Source: Apteryx mantelli (lineage: Eukaryota > Chordata > Aves > Apterygiformes > Apterygidae). From it: a DNA stretch of 64,000 bases. The stretch covers positions 140,610,288 through 140,674,287 of the forward strand of contig NC_089978.1 of assembly GCF_036417845.1 (NCBI RefSeq). The letters are read 5' to 3'. A model generated the notes under the pieces. The model had not been told where the DNA came from, searched no databases, and saw only the letters and a program-made list of their open reading frames with translations. This document shows, in pieces, positions 1-14,700 of this stretch. Position 1 is the stretch's first letter, and each line of letters starts with the position of its first letter. The translations under genes were made by a program, and so were the position numbers.

Positions 1-2141
1 AAGTAATGTTGCTTTTTGCATTTCAAGTCCTTCATAGCTGAAGTCTTCTCCTTAAAGGACTAAAGACAAGATTCTATTACCCTTACACTGTGTAAATCTC
101 TTATATTGTGAATACTCACTACATATGATAAAGTACTTGAAATTCTACAGAATCATTTTTCAAAACATGGCCAATAAAATCAAAACAGAAAGTTTGTAGG
201 CTTAGACATTTTGAAGATACAAGAATTTAAACCTAGGAAGCTTCTTGGAAGAAGGTTATTCTAATAACAGAAGGTGAACGAAAGAAAAAGAAGTCTTGTT
301 TTCTCTGACAACACTATTTGAGGAAAAAAATCATGCAGAATGCATGGATGGACCTGTGTCTCCTTGGAAAGTTGATGAGGTATCAGAAAGGAGAGAAATG
401 GGAGCATCAAAACCTACATAGCAGCTAAAGTTAGCTTCAACTTAAAAGGATAGGATTCCCATGAGCTCTATACATCCTTATCACATGACTTGCACATGTT
501 TACAGAAATCTTGAACAAGAAGGGTAGATTACAGTGCTCACCTTTCACAAGAAGTGCTGCTAAATCTGCAGTATGTATTGCAGAGCCTGGCTCTTCTCAA
601 AGAGGCTGACAGTTGCATCAGAAATTTGACATCAGCAGTGGTTTGTGGACTGACAGCAGCTCGTAACTCAACTGGAGTATTATTGTACAATAGAAGCAGT
701 GCATTTAAAGTTTGCCCTGGGAAAGGGAATTAGGACTTGCAACACATCAGAAGCTACTACACCATCAGCTCGGCCTCATCCAAGAGTGTTATCAGTTTGA
801 GTGCTCAGAGAGCATAGCTTGATGAGCAGGGTGAATGTGGAGGAAGATCAGAGAAGCATGTTGACAGAAAGATGATAGAATTGTGGGGCCCACAATAACT
901 GGGTAAAATCTTTGTAGGCAATAATTGGTGAAGCAGAGAAAACTATTTTAATTTCTGAATATTATATATAAGGGGTGTCTTATCACAAGGCACACTCTTA
1001 ACACCTGGAAAATATCAGACAATGGAAAACCGAATAAAAGATCAAATAATCATAAATTAGAACTAAAAATAGGAGTGAAGAAGTAGGATTGGGAGAGCTG
1101 ACATTCACTATTACATCTTTAAGAGCTGTAGAAGTACCAACAAACAAGCAGTATTTTAGGTCAGGTGCTGAACATCTTCCACAATGAAGCATCAATAAGT
1201 TGAAGATGTGTGGCACACTGTGTAACTGGATACTCTAAAACCGAACAGTGACTACTCTGCCTTTTGCTAGAATAGACTAATTGCAGTGATTTCTTGTCTT
1301 TTGCAAAAGGCAGAGAGTTTGCATTTCAGAAAATACAGGTACTTCACCCTTCTAATTGCCACAAAGAAACTGAAACATACTTTAGAAAATATTGATATTC
1401 ATAGGACACACATAACACTTGTTTACTGGTAATGTCAATATTCTTAGATTAAAAAAAAATCCATATACCACATATAACCAGCATACCAATTTTAAAAGTT
1501 CACGAAATTCAGACTCCTTTTCCAAACATCACTCTCCTTTTTAGGAAAAAAGGCACAAATTACACTGAAACAGGTTCCAAGTTGATTAGATAGAAAACAT
1601 ACTCAGTGTCAATATAGTGGAGAAAGATTTTGAAACTCCCTGTACCTTACAGCTTTTGTTCTGGTTCCTAAGACTTACTGTGGGTATGGGGAGCCACCCT
1701 TTGGTCATCACTGTAAATGCAAAATCAATAAAACCTACCATGGATGCTGCAGGTTTCTGCCCTCTGAAAAAGATTCTTGGAAACCGCTTAAGAATTCATT
1801 GGTAATACTGAAGGTACCCCAAGAATCATCTCTGGTTTAACACCATTTACAGTGTGTATCTTACCTTACAGGGACGATAGGAATGATTAATCTCTGTTTG
1901 TGCAAGGGCTTTGAGCATGTTATGTACTAAATGTCATACACTCTGTGCCTTCTGTTCTCTCTCACATTACTGACACAGATCAATTCCCTCAAACTCGGAA
2001 TATCTGTAGCATCTTTTCACACTAAAATGAGGATTAAATGAAACAAAAAACATTTGTAGCCTTGTAGACTTCTCTTCCAAGAGCCCAGAATTAAATAAAT
2101 GAAAAGGTTCTACCTGAATTACAAATTACTTCACTCTTTCA

Positions 2142-2171
2142 TCACAGTGATCGATAGATAGATCACTGTGA
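2142..2171. repeat. Perfect 11-bp inverted repeat with 8-base loop
   Basis: TCACAGTGATC (2142-2152) and GATCACTGTGA (2161-2171) are exact reverse complements separated by GATAGATA. The structure is a short, strong hairpin. Its function is unknown. Confidence 0.85.
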
Positions 2172-2929
2172 AAAGCAGATTAACAAATAGAAAAGACCAA
2201 CAAACTGGTACCATGCAATTTTGACAAAACAGGCTGGGTATTGATGTAGCAAGACAAAAACCTCAAAGAATGGAAAACACAGACATTAAGCCCAGGAAAG
2301 GTCAACTGACAGGGCAGAAAGGGAAACCTATGGAAACTGGCCAGAGAGATTAAACTTAAGCCCCACACAACTCTTATTTCACACTGAAAACCACAAACCA
2401 TTCCCAGAAAGGAAGAAACTATTATGTTCTCCCTTCGCCTGGATCTGAGCAACCTTTTTAAAAACTTCTCTATTTTATGGGAAGGGACTAAAGTTCCCAG
2501 AGTTTTCCATTTATTCCTCCCTCAAGACTTTAGAGGCTGTTGTTCTTTCTGCTTTCAACTTCAAATCATCTTCTACCATATTCAGCTTTTACTGGTCATT
2601 ATCTAGTGGAATCAGTTCATGAGACAGAGAAGATGAAAAGGGGATATGCAAACATTGGATATCCCAGACGCAGCAGGAAAGCAGCAGTTCTGAATTTGGA
2701 TACAGACTTGAGAACACTAAGAAACTTAGACAAACTATAGGCTATTATATGACCAAAAAAAAAAATTGAAAAAAAACCAGACTGGAAGTAGACATCAGTT
2801 TGTAGTGAAGGCAGTTAACAGAGACAAAAGTGTGATTACTTGCTGCCTTTTATCCTGACACCTTTCAAGAAGCAGTTTTAATAACCATGTAAAGAATTAC
2901 AACAGTGAGCATATATATATACTTCTTCT

Positions 2930-3128
2930 CATGTTCAAAACACTTTACAAACCCTACTACACCAAATAAACAATTTGTGTCCCCACAGGATCAATATTCC
3001 TACCCACATATTACATTTGGGGATGCAGATGAAAGAAAGTTGAATTATCGCTCCAAGGCCACACAGTAAGTAAAAAGTAGGACCAGGATTAACATTCAGA
3101 AATTTCCAGTCAATCAAAGTACAAGGCC
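2930..3128 (-). repeat. Degenerate MIR/CORE-SINE
   Basis: The plus strand reads like the reverse complement of a MIR SINE. CAAAACACTTTACAAACCCT is followed by a diverged middle (CATTTGGGGATGCAGATGAA), then CCAAGGCCACACAGTAAGT and AGGACCAGGATT. These match in order the MIR tail, core and mid segments as I remember the consensus. The high divergence fits an ancient amniote insertion. Confidence 0.7.
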
Positions 3129-4949
3129 CATAACTTGAAATTTATATTGTTGTCATTCAAAGCAAGCTTATTTGTCTTTAATTTAGGACTTCTTTCCCAG
3201 CAACAGAGAAGAAAGAGCACATTGGATCACTGAACAACATTTCCATTAGCTAAGCAGCAATTTTTTAATTACTTACTATTAGGGAGTCTTAGCCAGTCTT
3301 CCTTGCCCAGAAGCTGCTCAAGTGTGCCTTACATGAAATATTAAAGTAATGGTAAGAAAATGAGAAGGGTATGGGACAGTCATTACAATTTTTTTTTCCT
3401 GAGGTGTGGAGGGCCACCCACACTGCATACTTCTCCATAATGCTTTTTTTTTAAATTTAATATTTATTTCAGCTTATTGTAATACAGTCCACTTAGCATT
3501 ATTACAGCCTGGTACTACCACTGAATTCAAGAACCGTTTTGATCTGTAATTGTAGAAGATGTCAGTACTGATGAATTTGCACCATGGATCGATGTAAGGG
3601 TCCCAAAACCACACCTGTTATTTACAGTGACCTGTCTTTCTCTTCTACATTTGCACATGTTCTCTGGATTTTCAAAGTAGTCATTTGATCATAGGAAGCT
3701 GAAAACAACACATACATAAACCCAGTGGGGAAGGGTCTCTTGTGAAAAGAATGATGATACCTAAAACACCATGTCATAGTTTTTGCAATGCTACCTGCAC
3801 TAGGAAATTACTGGGTTTTAGAGGAGTTGATTAGATAGATCACACTGCAAATCTGGGAGTGACACCTTTTCGCAGTTAATTTGCTACACAAGGGAAAGCT
3901 GCAACTCAGATGTGAGTCTCTCTACCAGTACCCATCTGAGGTGAGTTTTGGATGCAGAGTACTGAATCTGGTACTGAAAAGAAATGAAGGGAAGCAAATA
4001 ACATAATGTGATTGGGATTCATTTATCATCAGACAGAGGCACACTGCTAACATTTACTCTAAAACACGTCTGAAATCAAACATTTAAAAATATATCACTT
4101 CAGAATCTTATGAAAGTAACCTTGTTTTTTCATTGCAGAAGTGTCATTGCTTGGTCTTATGCTGCTGTCATAATACAGCAGCTGCTCAGGGCATTATGTT
4201 TCCAAGAGAATGAACACTTACACATACATTCAGATTCCTAACTCCCCAGTTAAAAAAGGCATCTCCATGTATTAGGAGCTTGTTTGGGAGAATTAAATCT
4301 CTGTTTTCTCATGCAGAGAAACTGCTAGTGTAGGACCAGCATCCCTGCTGTGTTCTTTCCATACCAAGCGATTCTGTCTCCCGTTTTGCCCCAGATGACT
4401 ATTATCAAGCTGGATGTGCCTGGTGCAGAGCCTGCCTATGCAACTGTGGTGGTGGCTCATGCAGTTTTCTAACATGTATCTTGTTGCCAGCATCTGCTTC
4501 CTTGTTTCTCTAATTTGATCTTTAATGCTCAGTACTTCAAAATATAGCAGGACAACTAACTAAACCACAAAACCTTTCTGAAGATGAGCAAACTTTCCCA
4601 TCTGAATTTACAGCCTTTTTAGTTCTACCTTAATGGCAGGAATAAATGCTATCAGCTTCCATTAAAGGATCAGCTAATATCCAACCAGCAATCTTCAACC
4701 TCTAGGCAAATCCTCCGAATCCCTGCCAAAGCATTTAATCACAAATAACTCAGGGGAATTTCATGTTTCTCAGTGGTATGCCAATTGCTGACATCTCTGA
4801 AAATCTCACCTGTTTCTGTAGAAGAGATAACACCATAAGAGTATAAACAACCTTAAATATTGTGCATTTAACAGGACACAGTTTGAATAAAAACTGTCTT
4901 AAAATTATTCATGCCCTTTGTGGTTTCTCTTAGATTTATGATTATTTAC

Positions 4950-4955
4950 TTTATT
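4950..4955 (-). promoter_or_regulatory. Candidate KLHL42 poly(A) signal
   Basis: AATAAA reads on the minus strand 377 bases beyond the KLHL42 stop. Another AATAAA lies at 3463-3468, and the mammalian gene has a long 3' UTR, so this may be a proximal site or unused. Confidence 0.35.
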
Positions 4956-5331
4956 AAATTATTTTCACTTCTACTATGCATACTTATTTATCTTCTAAAC
5001 TGCCTATTAAGATAGAGAATAAAACTAGAGTGATCAGTTTTGCTTTTGGAAGTCCATTATCAATTACCAACACAACAATGTTATATTTAGATTGCAAACA
5101 ATTCTAGGTGGCATTTAAATCCAAAACAATAACATTTTAAAATTGTAATCTTAAAAATGGTTCTGGAAGCATTTCTCTTAATACTTGATTTTGCAACATC
5201 TTTTAAGAACAGAATCAATATTTTATATCTACATTATGCAACCACATTACATTCTAAAACTGGAATTATTTAGAGGGAGCAATACTTCTTACAAGAATAA
5301 TTAATGACCTGAGAAGAAAAAACTGATGCAG

Positions 5332-5783
5332 TTACGCTTCTCGCACGTCAGGCAAATACATAGAACAGATCAGCATGTTTTGTCCAAAGGCTGGAAAGCG
5401 TCTTAGTGACTCCCAACTGTCCGTAAATATATTATACTTAAGAAAAACCCGGTGCTCCAAGCTTGTAGATAATGTAATATCCCTACTCATTATATAAACT
5501 CCATCATTGTGGAGAGTGCAAGTCAAGTTAAGACCTGATTTGGATGTGTTCTCTTTGAGGTAGAGCCATTTTTTGGTATCAATGTTGTAAGACTGCACAG
5601 TTAACACATCCTCACTTTGGCTGGATTTTTGGTTTGGTCCAAGTTCATGAATACAGCCCCCTACCAGGTATATAGTTTCTTCAACAGAGAGCATCTGTTG
5701 CTTGCGAACATGGACATCACACAGTTCAAAGTTGGTCCAGGAATCAGAAGTGGGACAGTACTGCAAAATGTTCATATTCCGGT
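5332..5783 (-). CDS. KLHL42: KLHL42 coding exon 3 (C-terminal kelch repeats and stop)
   Basis: The acceptor TTTCAG|ACCGG is followed by 149 residues (361-509) and a TAA stop at 5332-5334. The YLVGG kelch signature and the conserved block from STSLEHRVFLKYNIF to RRFPAFG identify the C-terminus. The open frame continues upstream of the acceptor to 5958, but that part is intron read-through and does not resemble the family. Confidence 0.96.
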
Positions 5784-8700
5784 CTGAAACAAAGGAGAGA
5801 TATTTATAAATAAATAAATATATTAGAATGTACTCACGGGGGAGGATTCTTCTTCCTTGAATACCGTATGAGCCAGTATTACAGACTGCCGACACGTCCC
5901 TCCACAGCACAACGGTGTAGCAGAACAGGGAAGAAATTCTGATTATTGAGAACTGCAAGTGTTTTCCCTTGACAATAAAGCCTGAACATTCTTTTCCTTT
6001 GCAGAGGGAAACATTAAGCTGCTTTTGACACTTTGATTATATGATGCAAATGGTCTGGGAATGGGGATTTTAGCTGAATAATCCCTAACTGTTAACTTCC
6101 TCTTTTAGTTTTGTCTTTGACTGATACTTAAGAATTTCTTACGAAAAAGGAAATGGAGCAATATTTTGCTCTCCACCAGTGATCACAGATGAATCAAATT
6201 ATTACAAACACAGTATGTTTCATTAATGGTTGCCAGGTGATGATTTATCATTCCAGCTTTAACTTAATACTTTGCCTTTCACTCCACAAATCAAAGTTTT
6301 AAGTAATAAAATTCATAAAGCTTGTTACATTTCAGCAAGTGGTGTGGATGACCTAAGGGCACATTTTCAGTACCTCCTAAAGAGAGAAATACACACGTTG
6401 TCAAAATCCTTTAAGAACCAGGCACTCCATGCTACAGTATCAGAGAGAGGATAGAAAAAGACTGAGGCCCTATCAGTACTTCAGTCACAACTCAGTAGAT
6501 GCATCCATTTATAATACTGTTATTCTATGAAATTTTTACAATATCTCTCTGATTTATGGTGCAGAGGAGGCCCTAGCTATGTCCTGTATCAAGGTTTCAC
6601 TAAATTAGCACAGAATGCACAGGGCCCAAGTTAGCTAGTAAATTCAGTTTCAATCTCTGGAGACCTGAGCTTAAATCCAAGCTCAAATGACAAGCGATAA
6701 CATGCTTGCAGACTCCAGCTTGGTCTTTAATAAAACCTGTTCCTTATTACAAGTTTACTCTATATGACAAACTCCAGATGAACCCACAAGTGGAACAGCA
6801 GATGGTGAAATACTGGCAAAGTTATGTAAGGGCACAGGCACAAATAGTCATATATATATCAAGTTCGTCATGAATGGAGTGCATTAGCAGCATGGTTAGG
6901 AAGATGCTGCTATAACATTTGCACGGCCAGTGATGAGTATTAGTCATTGCTTATTATTTCGTACTGTCTTCTTGAACGTGTACTTCTCATTAAATAAAGG
7001 AAAAAAGAGGAAAAAAGTCATGGTAACGCTCTACGAAACTGCTGATCAAAGCTTTACACAAGGATGATCTCTTTATTTAAACAATGTATCATTCTCTGAC
7101 CCATTAGGGGGGGAAAAACCCACATTTCCATCAGTTAAGTTTTTATGTCTATCCATAGTAATAATCTTCCTAGGAAAAAGGTGCTATGGTGTGAGAGGGA
7201 TTCATATGAAATGGAAATCTGTTGTGATATGGCCCTAGTTTGCTCAGTTCAGAGCCTGGGTCTTTAATTTCCATAGAAGAAAAACTAATACAAAACAAAT
7301 ATTTTAGTTCCTGACATGGAGCTTTTATTACTCAGGATAGATGCTGTTGGTTCACAACTAAAATCCTAGAATCCTTAGAAGGAGAGTCTTTATTCAAGAA
7401 GGTCATTATAATTTACAGAGGGAAATTTCAGATCCTGCCATTTTTTGAAAAGTGCAGTCTCAGAAGAAAGATGTACACAGATTTAAAAAAAAAAAATCCA
7501 CAAAACCTACCAAAACCACAGAATTACTGAGGTATACATAGAAACACTACATAAAAATACATATTAATTGCTGCATTTATTTTATTTGGTGAATAGAATG
7601 AAACAGCAAATGAGCCTCACTGTGTCTCAGCTAGCTGGATGTGATTTAACACTTTCCAACATCTGCATGACTTGGAATCTGAATCACCAATGTAATTTCA
7701 GTAATTCTTGTTTCTAAGTCTGATCGTTGTCCTAAGCCAAGGTGTCATAGAAAAATGGATCCTAGGCCTTGATTCAGGAAAGGATCTTTATTTATAACAG
7801 GAACAAGCCTGACTGTTGTCATGAATGGACTTGAACTTAAATATAAGCCTAAATGTGCTAGTTTTTATCCACTGTTCATATTTTTATACTGTTTTACTAT
7901 CCTGTTTCCATTAAACACAGACTTTAAAAAAAGATCTCTTGAGACAGGACCCTGAATGTCAGTGGCAATCCCCTAAGATGTGGAAAAGGCAAGATAACTC
8001 GTTGACTCTCCTTCAACTGAAACTACATGTAGAATATACCAGATAAGAAGCTTGACACACAGCAGCAATCCTGACAATATATGCTATGTTACTGAACTTT
8101 AAAGGATTAGGATCTGCTTCAGCAACATGCTGATCTTCCTTTCCATAACACCAGGAGGAGGCAACCTGAAGAAAGAACAGCACAAGCACAATCAAAACAA
8201 CTTGCAAAGCTGAGGGGAAATGAAAAGAAAAGCTGGTACTTCCATAATCCTGTAGCACTGTTAACCAAATCAGAATTTTTTCCTTCTTACCTATTCACTC
8301 TCTGTAGATAAAAATGACAAAAAAAAAAACAAACCTCCAGTCTCTAGAAACAATGAGTCTTCCCAGTATTCCATGTTTCAGTCTCCTCTCTTCCCTTGTC
8401 TCAAGGACAAGGGAATGCTTCACAGCAAGTGTCCTGTGCTGGACACCCTTCAGTCCTAGTCCACCTGAACATGTAGGACATCATGGAGCATGATACACCC
8501 CACAGGTCCTTTAGTGGGGATGATGAGAGGACCAGGACTGAAGAGCACACTACAGAATGCTCCTCCACATGGAGACAGGCACTCTGATATCTTTTGTTTA
8601 CTTCGGGGAGGTCATCAGGTTCTGGGTCAGAACAGGCTGGACAAAATGTCACTGAAGGTTATCATTGCCACAAGAATCACGAGGGGTCAAAATGCATCTC

Positions 8701-11700
8701 TACAGACTCTGACACTGAAAAGGACAGCTTGCTCTAATGTTGGTTTAGCTTTGTTTGCAATACTCGCTGCAAAAGCTGAATCATGAATGATCTCTCTTCT
8801 AATTTTACCCTGCACTTGGAAAACATCAAATTTTTCAAATGATTGTGGTCAAATGAAGTGGGTAAAGACTTAGACACAGGAACTTTAATTTAGGAAAACA
8901 TGGTAAATACTAAACATTTGACACGAAAAAAATTTTTTGACTTCTAGTCCTCTGAAAAAATGGTATTCCACCCAAAGAATGGCATTATGTATTTAAGGAA
9001 TGAACAAATGTAAGCTCTTTTTAAGTGGCTTGCTTTTCCACTGCATAAAGAAAGAACTGTCAGGAGGGAGTGCAACTTCAAGTCATTCCTACTGTATGAT
9101 CCCCTCAGAAAACAGTGTGCAAAAAAGAAGTAAGTTAAAAATGCTGCTTCCTCATTAAGCTCTTATTCCATTAAGCTATTTCAATACTGAAAATCTTACC
9201 TATAGCTTCAATTTGCCTGTGAAGCACTGAAATGCTACAGTGAAAGGGTTATGACATACATTAATATATGAGAAATACTAATGCAGGCAGATATTTTCTT
9301 AATATCTTTCCTTCTGCCATTCTAAAACTGGTATTTAAAAAGGTAAACAAAACTGTATCTGTTGAGACCTTTATTTCTATTTTATGACCAAAATTTAAAA
9401 AGAGGAAGGCTAAACTGCATGCCAAAGTACTCCAGAAGGCTCACTTCCCTCAGAAGAACAGCACCCCAAATATTTAGTTTTAAAGTGTATATACTTGTCA
9501 GCCATGACTGGAAACCCTATCATTAGGCTCTGAAATAATAATCCGATGCCTGTATGACAGAGCAAACTTTTGATTTAGTTTGTCAATTATTTTCCAAGAG
9601 TGATTTATTTTTACACAGCTTCCTACATCAGTTTAAAAGGCTTCCTGTAAAAGAAAAGAAAATGATCTGCACCTTAGAAGCACTCAGGTTAAAAAGAAGA
9701 ACTGAGAAGCTTTGTACCTCGTGTCGTGTATCCTCCGATAACATAGATCTTGCCCTTGCACTCACAAGCCGAGAATTCTGCGAGAGGGTTTGGCATGGAT
9801 GCTACGAAATTCCACCAGTCGTGTTCTGGGTTATAACACTCCACATTGGAAAGGGATTGACCACCGATGGCATAGAGCTTTCCGTTTACAGCCAAAAGCT
9901 TAAAATTGGACCTGAAAGACGCAGATTGCAGCATTGAAATAGGTTAAACAGATAATACAGAAAAATATAGGAAAGACAGTTCTTCCTAACAAGGCTCCAA
10001 CATATTCATCATGTTCAACATATTCCATCGCTTTATATATTACAGCACCTGAACTGTTCAGTGCATGTCCAAAATACACTGTAATTGCTTGTGACAGTGC
10101 CTGTGTCCACAGAATATACTGGTGACATTCTGGAAGTTAATGATGCTGAGACTGATTAATATTTTATTTGGATTTCAATCTATCACAATTTGATCTGCAA
10201 ACTGTTTAGTTAACTAACGTGTTCAGTGGATGTCTCACTTTTACTAGGCTTTTAGTAAAGTGCCTTGAGGATAGTAGATAAAAATGTATTATATATACAC
10301 ACAGTCAAGGATATTATTTTAGTTAAAATTCCAGGATTTTCAAACAAGACTTGGTGAATGCCTGTGAATGTGTACCAGTCTTAATCTGTAGAATTAGTTT
10401 CTTTAATAACCCTAATAAACAGAAATTTAATGTTGTACACATTGAATCATGTTCTGCAAAAGACAGAAAAAGAGAAACTCCTGTGTCTTATGCAGCATTA
10501 ATTTAAACTACTGAATACACCCTCCAGCCCATTGAACCAAGACATATTTGTAAATGAATGTTCCCCCCCCATAGCTGAACAAAGTACACTCTGCTTCATA
10601 GGCAATGTCCCATTCTTTTCTCTCTTAGTCTATTCCATTATGCTGTTGTACTTCACACATGACAAAAAGTAATTTTCTAATCACTTGAAGGACAAGAAGC
10701 CTTACATCTTGTACTTTTAAGATAATACAGGCAGAGAAAATCCAGAGCAAACAAAGAAATGTCTCAAAAGGGATCTGGGAAGTGAGGGGGAAGGAGATTC
10801 ATGAATGTGTCAATGAGTATTAGCAGTATTCTTGTAGCTGTAAATGGTCTGTGGATATTAAAGGTGCAAGTTTGTAGGATCAAACCGGAGGGCTTGAAGT
10901 TGGTGGCACTGTATGCTTATCAATTCCTTCCAGCTATGGAAGATCAGCCCTTCCTCTCTTCAGAAACAGTCTTTCTTACAAGTAAGTCTAGCTCATTGCC
11001 TAGTAAGACTGTTTCTTTCATACTGTTCATTTGAAGCCAAATTTATGAGATTTTACTAAGCACTATTTCAATTAACTAAATGTATGAAAGTCATTTCAAC
11101 AGATAAGCACAAAGTCAAATGAGGCACTGCATTATGTCTGTTAAACTGAAGTGATGCTTTAGCCTTGCATTGGCCTGCTAAGCAGTAAAGTGAATTTCAC
11201 TCTGCATGGATCCAAGATTCAAAAATTACCGCTTAAGTACTTTTGCAGGGTTTTGTCTGGACAAAATGAACCTTGCCTAGCAGCAGGCTGCCCTGCAATT
11301 TCTTTTTATTAAATATATTTGGAAAAAGAATTTGTTTCCAGATGGAATCATTTTGTTCTTGTCATCCTGATATAGCTTTGGAAACTAAAATGCTCCTTTG
11401 AAGGAAGAAATTGCTTTTTACTCATTTTTTTGCTGAGATTTATGATTAGGTCACTCTGTTCATCGCCCTCTTCAGCAATTATGTTTTCCATCTTAGAGAA
11501 TCCAGAATAACATGCCAATCAATAGTGGGTGAGAATAGTGAGAATAATTACTTGCAAAAACATTATGATTTTCAAAGCAATGTACCTGGTCTAAAAGTTA
11601 TAGTGAAGAAAAAAAAAATCTATAAATAAGCAGAGGGACAAAAATGCAGAATATGAATACATGCATTTCTAAATAATCCTTTAAAATCAAAAATGTGTTA

Positions 11701-14700
11701 GAAAGCCTGTCACTCCATGTCTGTGCTATGATGGAGATAGTGCAGGATTTATGCCTTATAAAATTAGTTAATTTGCACACAGATAGTGTTCATTATCCCC
11801 AAGATCTTCAAGGCACTTTTTAAGCATAGTAAAAGCTCTGCCACAGAGGACAACTTCACAAGACAAGCATGCAGTGTCACAAAGCAAAAGAAATCTGGTC
11901 TACTAACTCACACTTGCTTCTCTAGTCACCCATTAATCGTAGCCTCTTACTCTTTTATCTGCATGGAAGTCATTTATACCATTTTTGCCTGACAGCATTC
12001 ATATCACGGAATAGCTTCTTGCAAGCGCAGGGAAAACGATGTGGTGAAAGATGTATGGTACAACTTTCAACTTCAATTATTCTAGAAGGAGGCCACATGC
12101 ATTTGTATCATTTGGTTGAGTCATTTAACCACTTTCAACACTGGTTAAAATAGATGATGTTCAGTGCACGCATCTCTGATTTCTGGAATGTATTAACTAC
12201 AAGGTCCAGTTTACTTAAAGGTAGCCATAAGTTGCCATTAGCACACTTTATAAGAATAGTTGGGACAACTGCTCAATGTTATCATGAAAAACTTCTGCCA
12301 TTGTCCCTTCCTTGCAAGTAACAGCAGGTGTTTATATGGAAAACAGACATTAGGAAATATTTAGTATATTTGTACACACATGTGTTATAGCAGCTGGAAA
12401 CAAGGAAAGCAAACATGGAGCAACCAGCCAGCTCTCCACAACTAGCAAGTGTTCCATGGACTGCAGCTTAGAAATAACTGGACTTAGTCAAATTCACTTG
12501 TGATACAACTCCACTCACATCAATGAGTTACCTAAACCTGGGGGATCAGAAGTGCTTTCCAAATGCAAGGCCTCGTGTGTACCCTTCTTGCTGGGACAAG
12601 AGCTGGTGTGAACTATGTCTTCTGAAGTTCCTCGTATCCTCTGAAAGGATTCCCAGGAACACAAGCAAGAAGGAGCTGTGGGATTTTACAATAGTTCAAA
12701 TCACAACTTTTTTTAACAACTTTTTGCTTAGGGGGAAAAAAAAAAAAAAGAAGTCTTGCAAATAGTTCAAACAGTCTGGACAAATAGATGACCAAGACTG
12801 CCAGGTGAACCTGCCTTACAGCTGAGGCAGACCCACTGAAACTTTTTCTTGGGAAAAAGGGGCATGTGTTTGAGGTCTGATGTGATCACCAGTTCAGAAT
12901 AAGTTTGACAAATTGTGAAAACAGCCCAGAATTATCACAGTGAAATTCAATAAAGACAAATGCAAAGCATTATATACAGGAAGGAAGAAAAAAATTTAAT
13001 AGACAAATACAAAGGATCTGGGGGTCAGAGTGCATAACAATACAAGATAGCATGCAACATCTTGCAAAAAAAGCACATTGTTCTGGGCCAAATTAACTGC
13101 CATATGATATATATGTAAGAGACTAGCGTAAGAGTGGTTATAACGAGGACAGCAAGCATTCTTCTTGTCCGCTGACAGATATCATTCTGTAACAAGAAAA
13201 AGTTAGACTAGATATTAGAGAGGACTTTCTGACTAGAAGGGGAGCTAAGCCTGGGAACACTTTTACCTGGAAGGAAGGAGATTGGAATCTACACCGCTGG
13301 AGGGTTTCAAGAACAAATTTGACATGTATTTGCAAGGTAGGCTTGACCCTGCCAGAGAGCAGGAAGGTTTGACTAATTATCCCGTGGTTCCTTCCTGCCC
13401 AATAATTCATATTTTAACCTCAAAGTTCCCCATAAATCCGATGATTTCTTCCTTCTAGAGTCAAAGCATTTACAGCAAAGATGAAGAATCATGAAAGCAC
13501 AGTTATGAGGGCAATTCAAAAGCATTCTATGTTTCTTGTAGGAACAACTTTTTTACATTCCTTATTTGAGTCTGCAGGGCACACTGCAGCCAATCTTTAG
13601 CTTTGGCAGAGTGTGTGATGCATTTGTGATAAATGTGACATAAATATTTCTAATCTGAAAATCTTTGAAAAGTCTCTTTTCATCCAACACAGAGTAATTC
13701 TGAGTGGAAAAAAAAAAAAAGGAAAAGATGGGGAAAGAGAAGTTCTCCTAAACCACTACCATGTTCTAGGAATATCCCCTCTTATACTCCTGCAAAAGTC
13801 CCCAGAGTGGCAGCAGTTCAGGCACAGATTGCTCACAAAAATCTTGTTCCATGTGCATGTGTATAATCCCAGACAGGGGCTTAAAGGGTCTTCCAAGACT
13901 GCAATATTTACCTATCATGAATGCTCTGAGGGAAAATAAAAATGGAATATACAGCTGAAATGGGCACATGCAGTAGAAATCCTATGAGTACCTTATTTTT
14001 AAACAGTAAATTTCAACTGACAGCATCAATTTAAATAAAACTATGGAAAGGCATTCAAGTATATTACTTGAACAGTTCTCAAAGCTCCTTGTTATCTTCC
14101 TGTCCCCAAAGCCCACAAGTAGTCTTGGGCAACTTTTACATGAAGTTTCTTCCTCAAAAAAAGTCCAGGTAGTTGTGTGAAGTACAGCAGGACAGCAAGT
14201 ACAGCAGCACCTTTCAAATGAAAAGATCAGAGATCTGGAAACTATTTGTGACCAGCACCAGATTTATTCTCAGAAGATGACAGATTCCAGAATCAGTTGC
14301 AAACATCCTATATGAGCCTGAGCAAACTGTTTTATCTATCTTGTGCATGCAAAAACAGGGGAATAATATACTACTACTACTAATAATAATAATAAGTAGT
14401 AGTAATAAGTTTTCTTAAGCTTACATGAGTATCACAACAATAAAATATGGGAGTCACCTATTGTGGACAAATTTGAAGCTATGGTAATAAGACCTCTACA
14501 CTTAGAAAACTAACAGCTATAACATGAATCAGAATGACTACAAAGTATTCAGTATCCATTTAATGGCTTTTGTCTTCTACTTAGAATCTCTTTCTTCTGT
14601 GCATGTACAGAGAATCCCAACAACCTGGGATTCTATATGATAATAATGTAAATAATTAAAGATACAAATATTATAGAATTTACAAGGTTTTTAAGGGCAG

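Larger units (their letters stand above)
1..4949. other. Non-coding sequence downstream of KLHL42
   Basis: This AT-rich stretch has no open frame that resembles a known protein. Part may be KLHL42 3' UTR. It contains a MIR-like SINE at about 2.93-3.13 kb, a short perfect hairpin at 2142-2171 and small poly(A) runs. I recall PTHLH as the next gene in this direction in other amniotes. None of its exons is visible here. Confidence 0.7.

Noticed and set aside
5784-5958. Upstream extension of the KLHL42 exon 3 frame
   Set aside because: A clean TTTCAG acceptor precedes the conserved part, and the extra residues are hydrophobic intron read-through.
8013-8258. 81-residue hydrophobic minus-strand frame in KLHL42 intron 2
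   Set aside because: A signal-like stretch is present, but no family is recognisable and there is no promoter or splice context. Chance is more likely.
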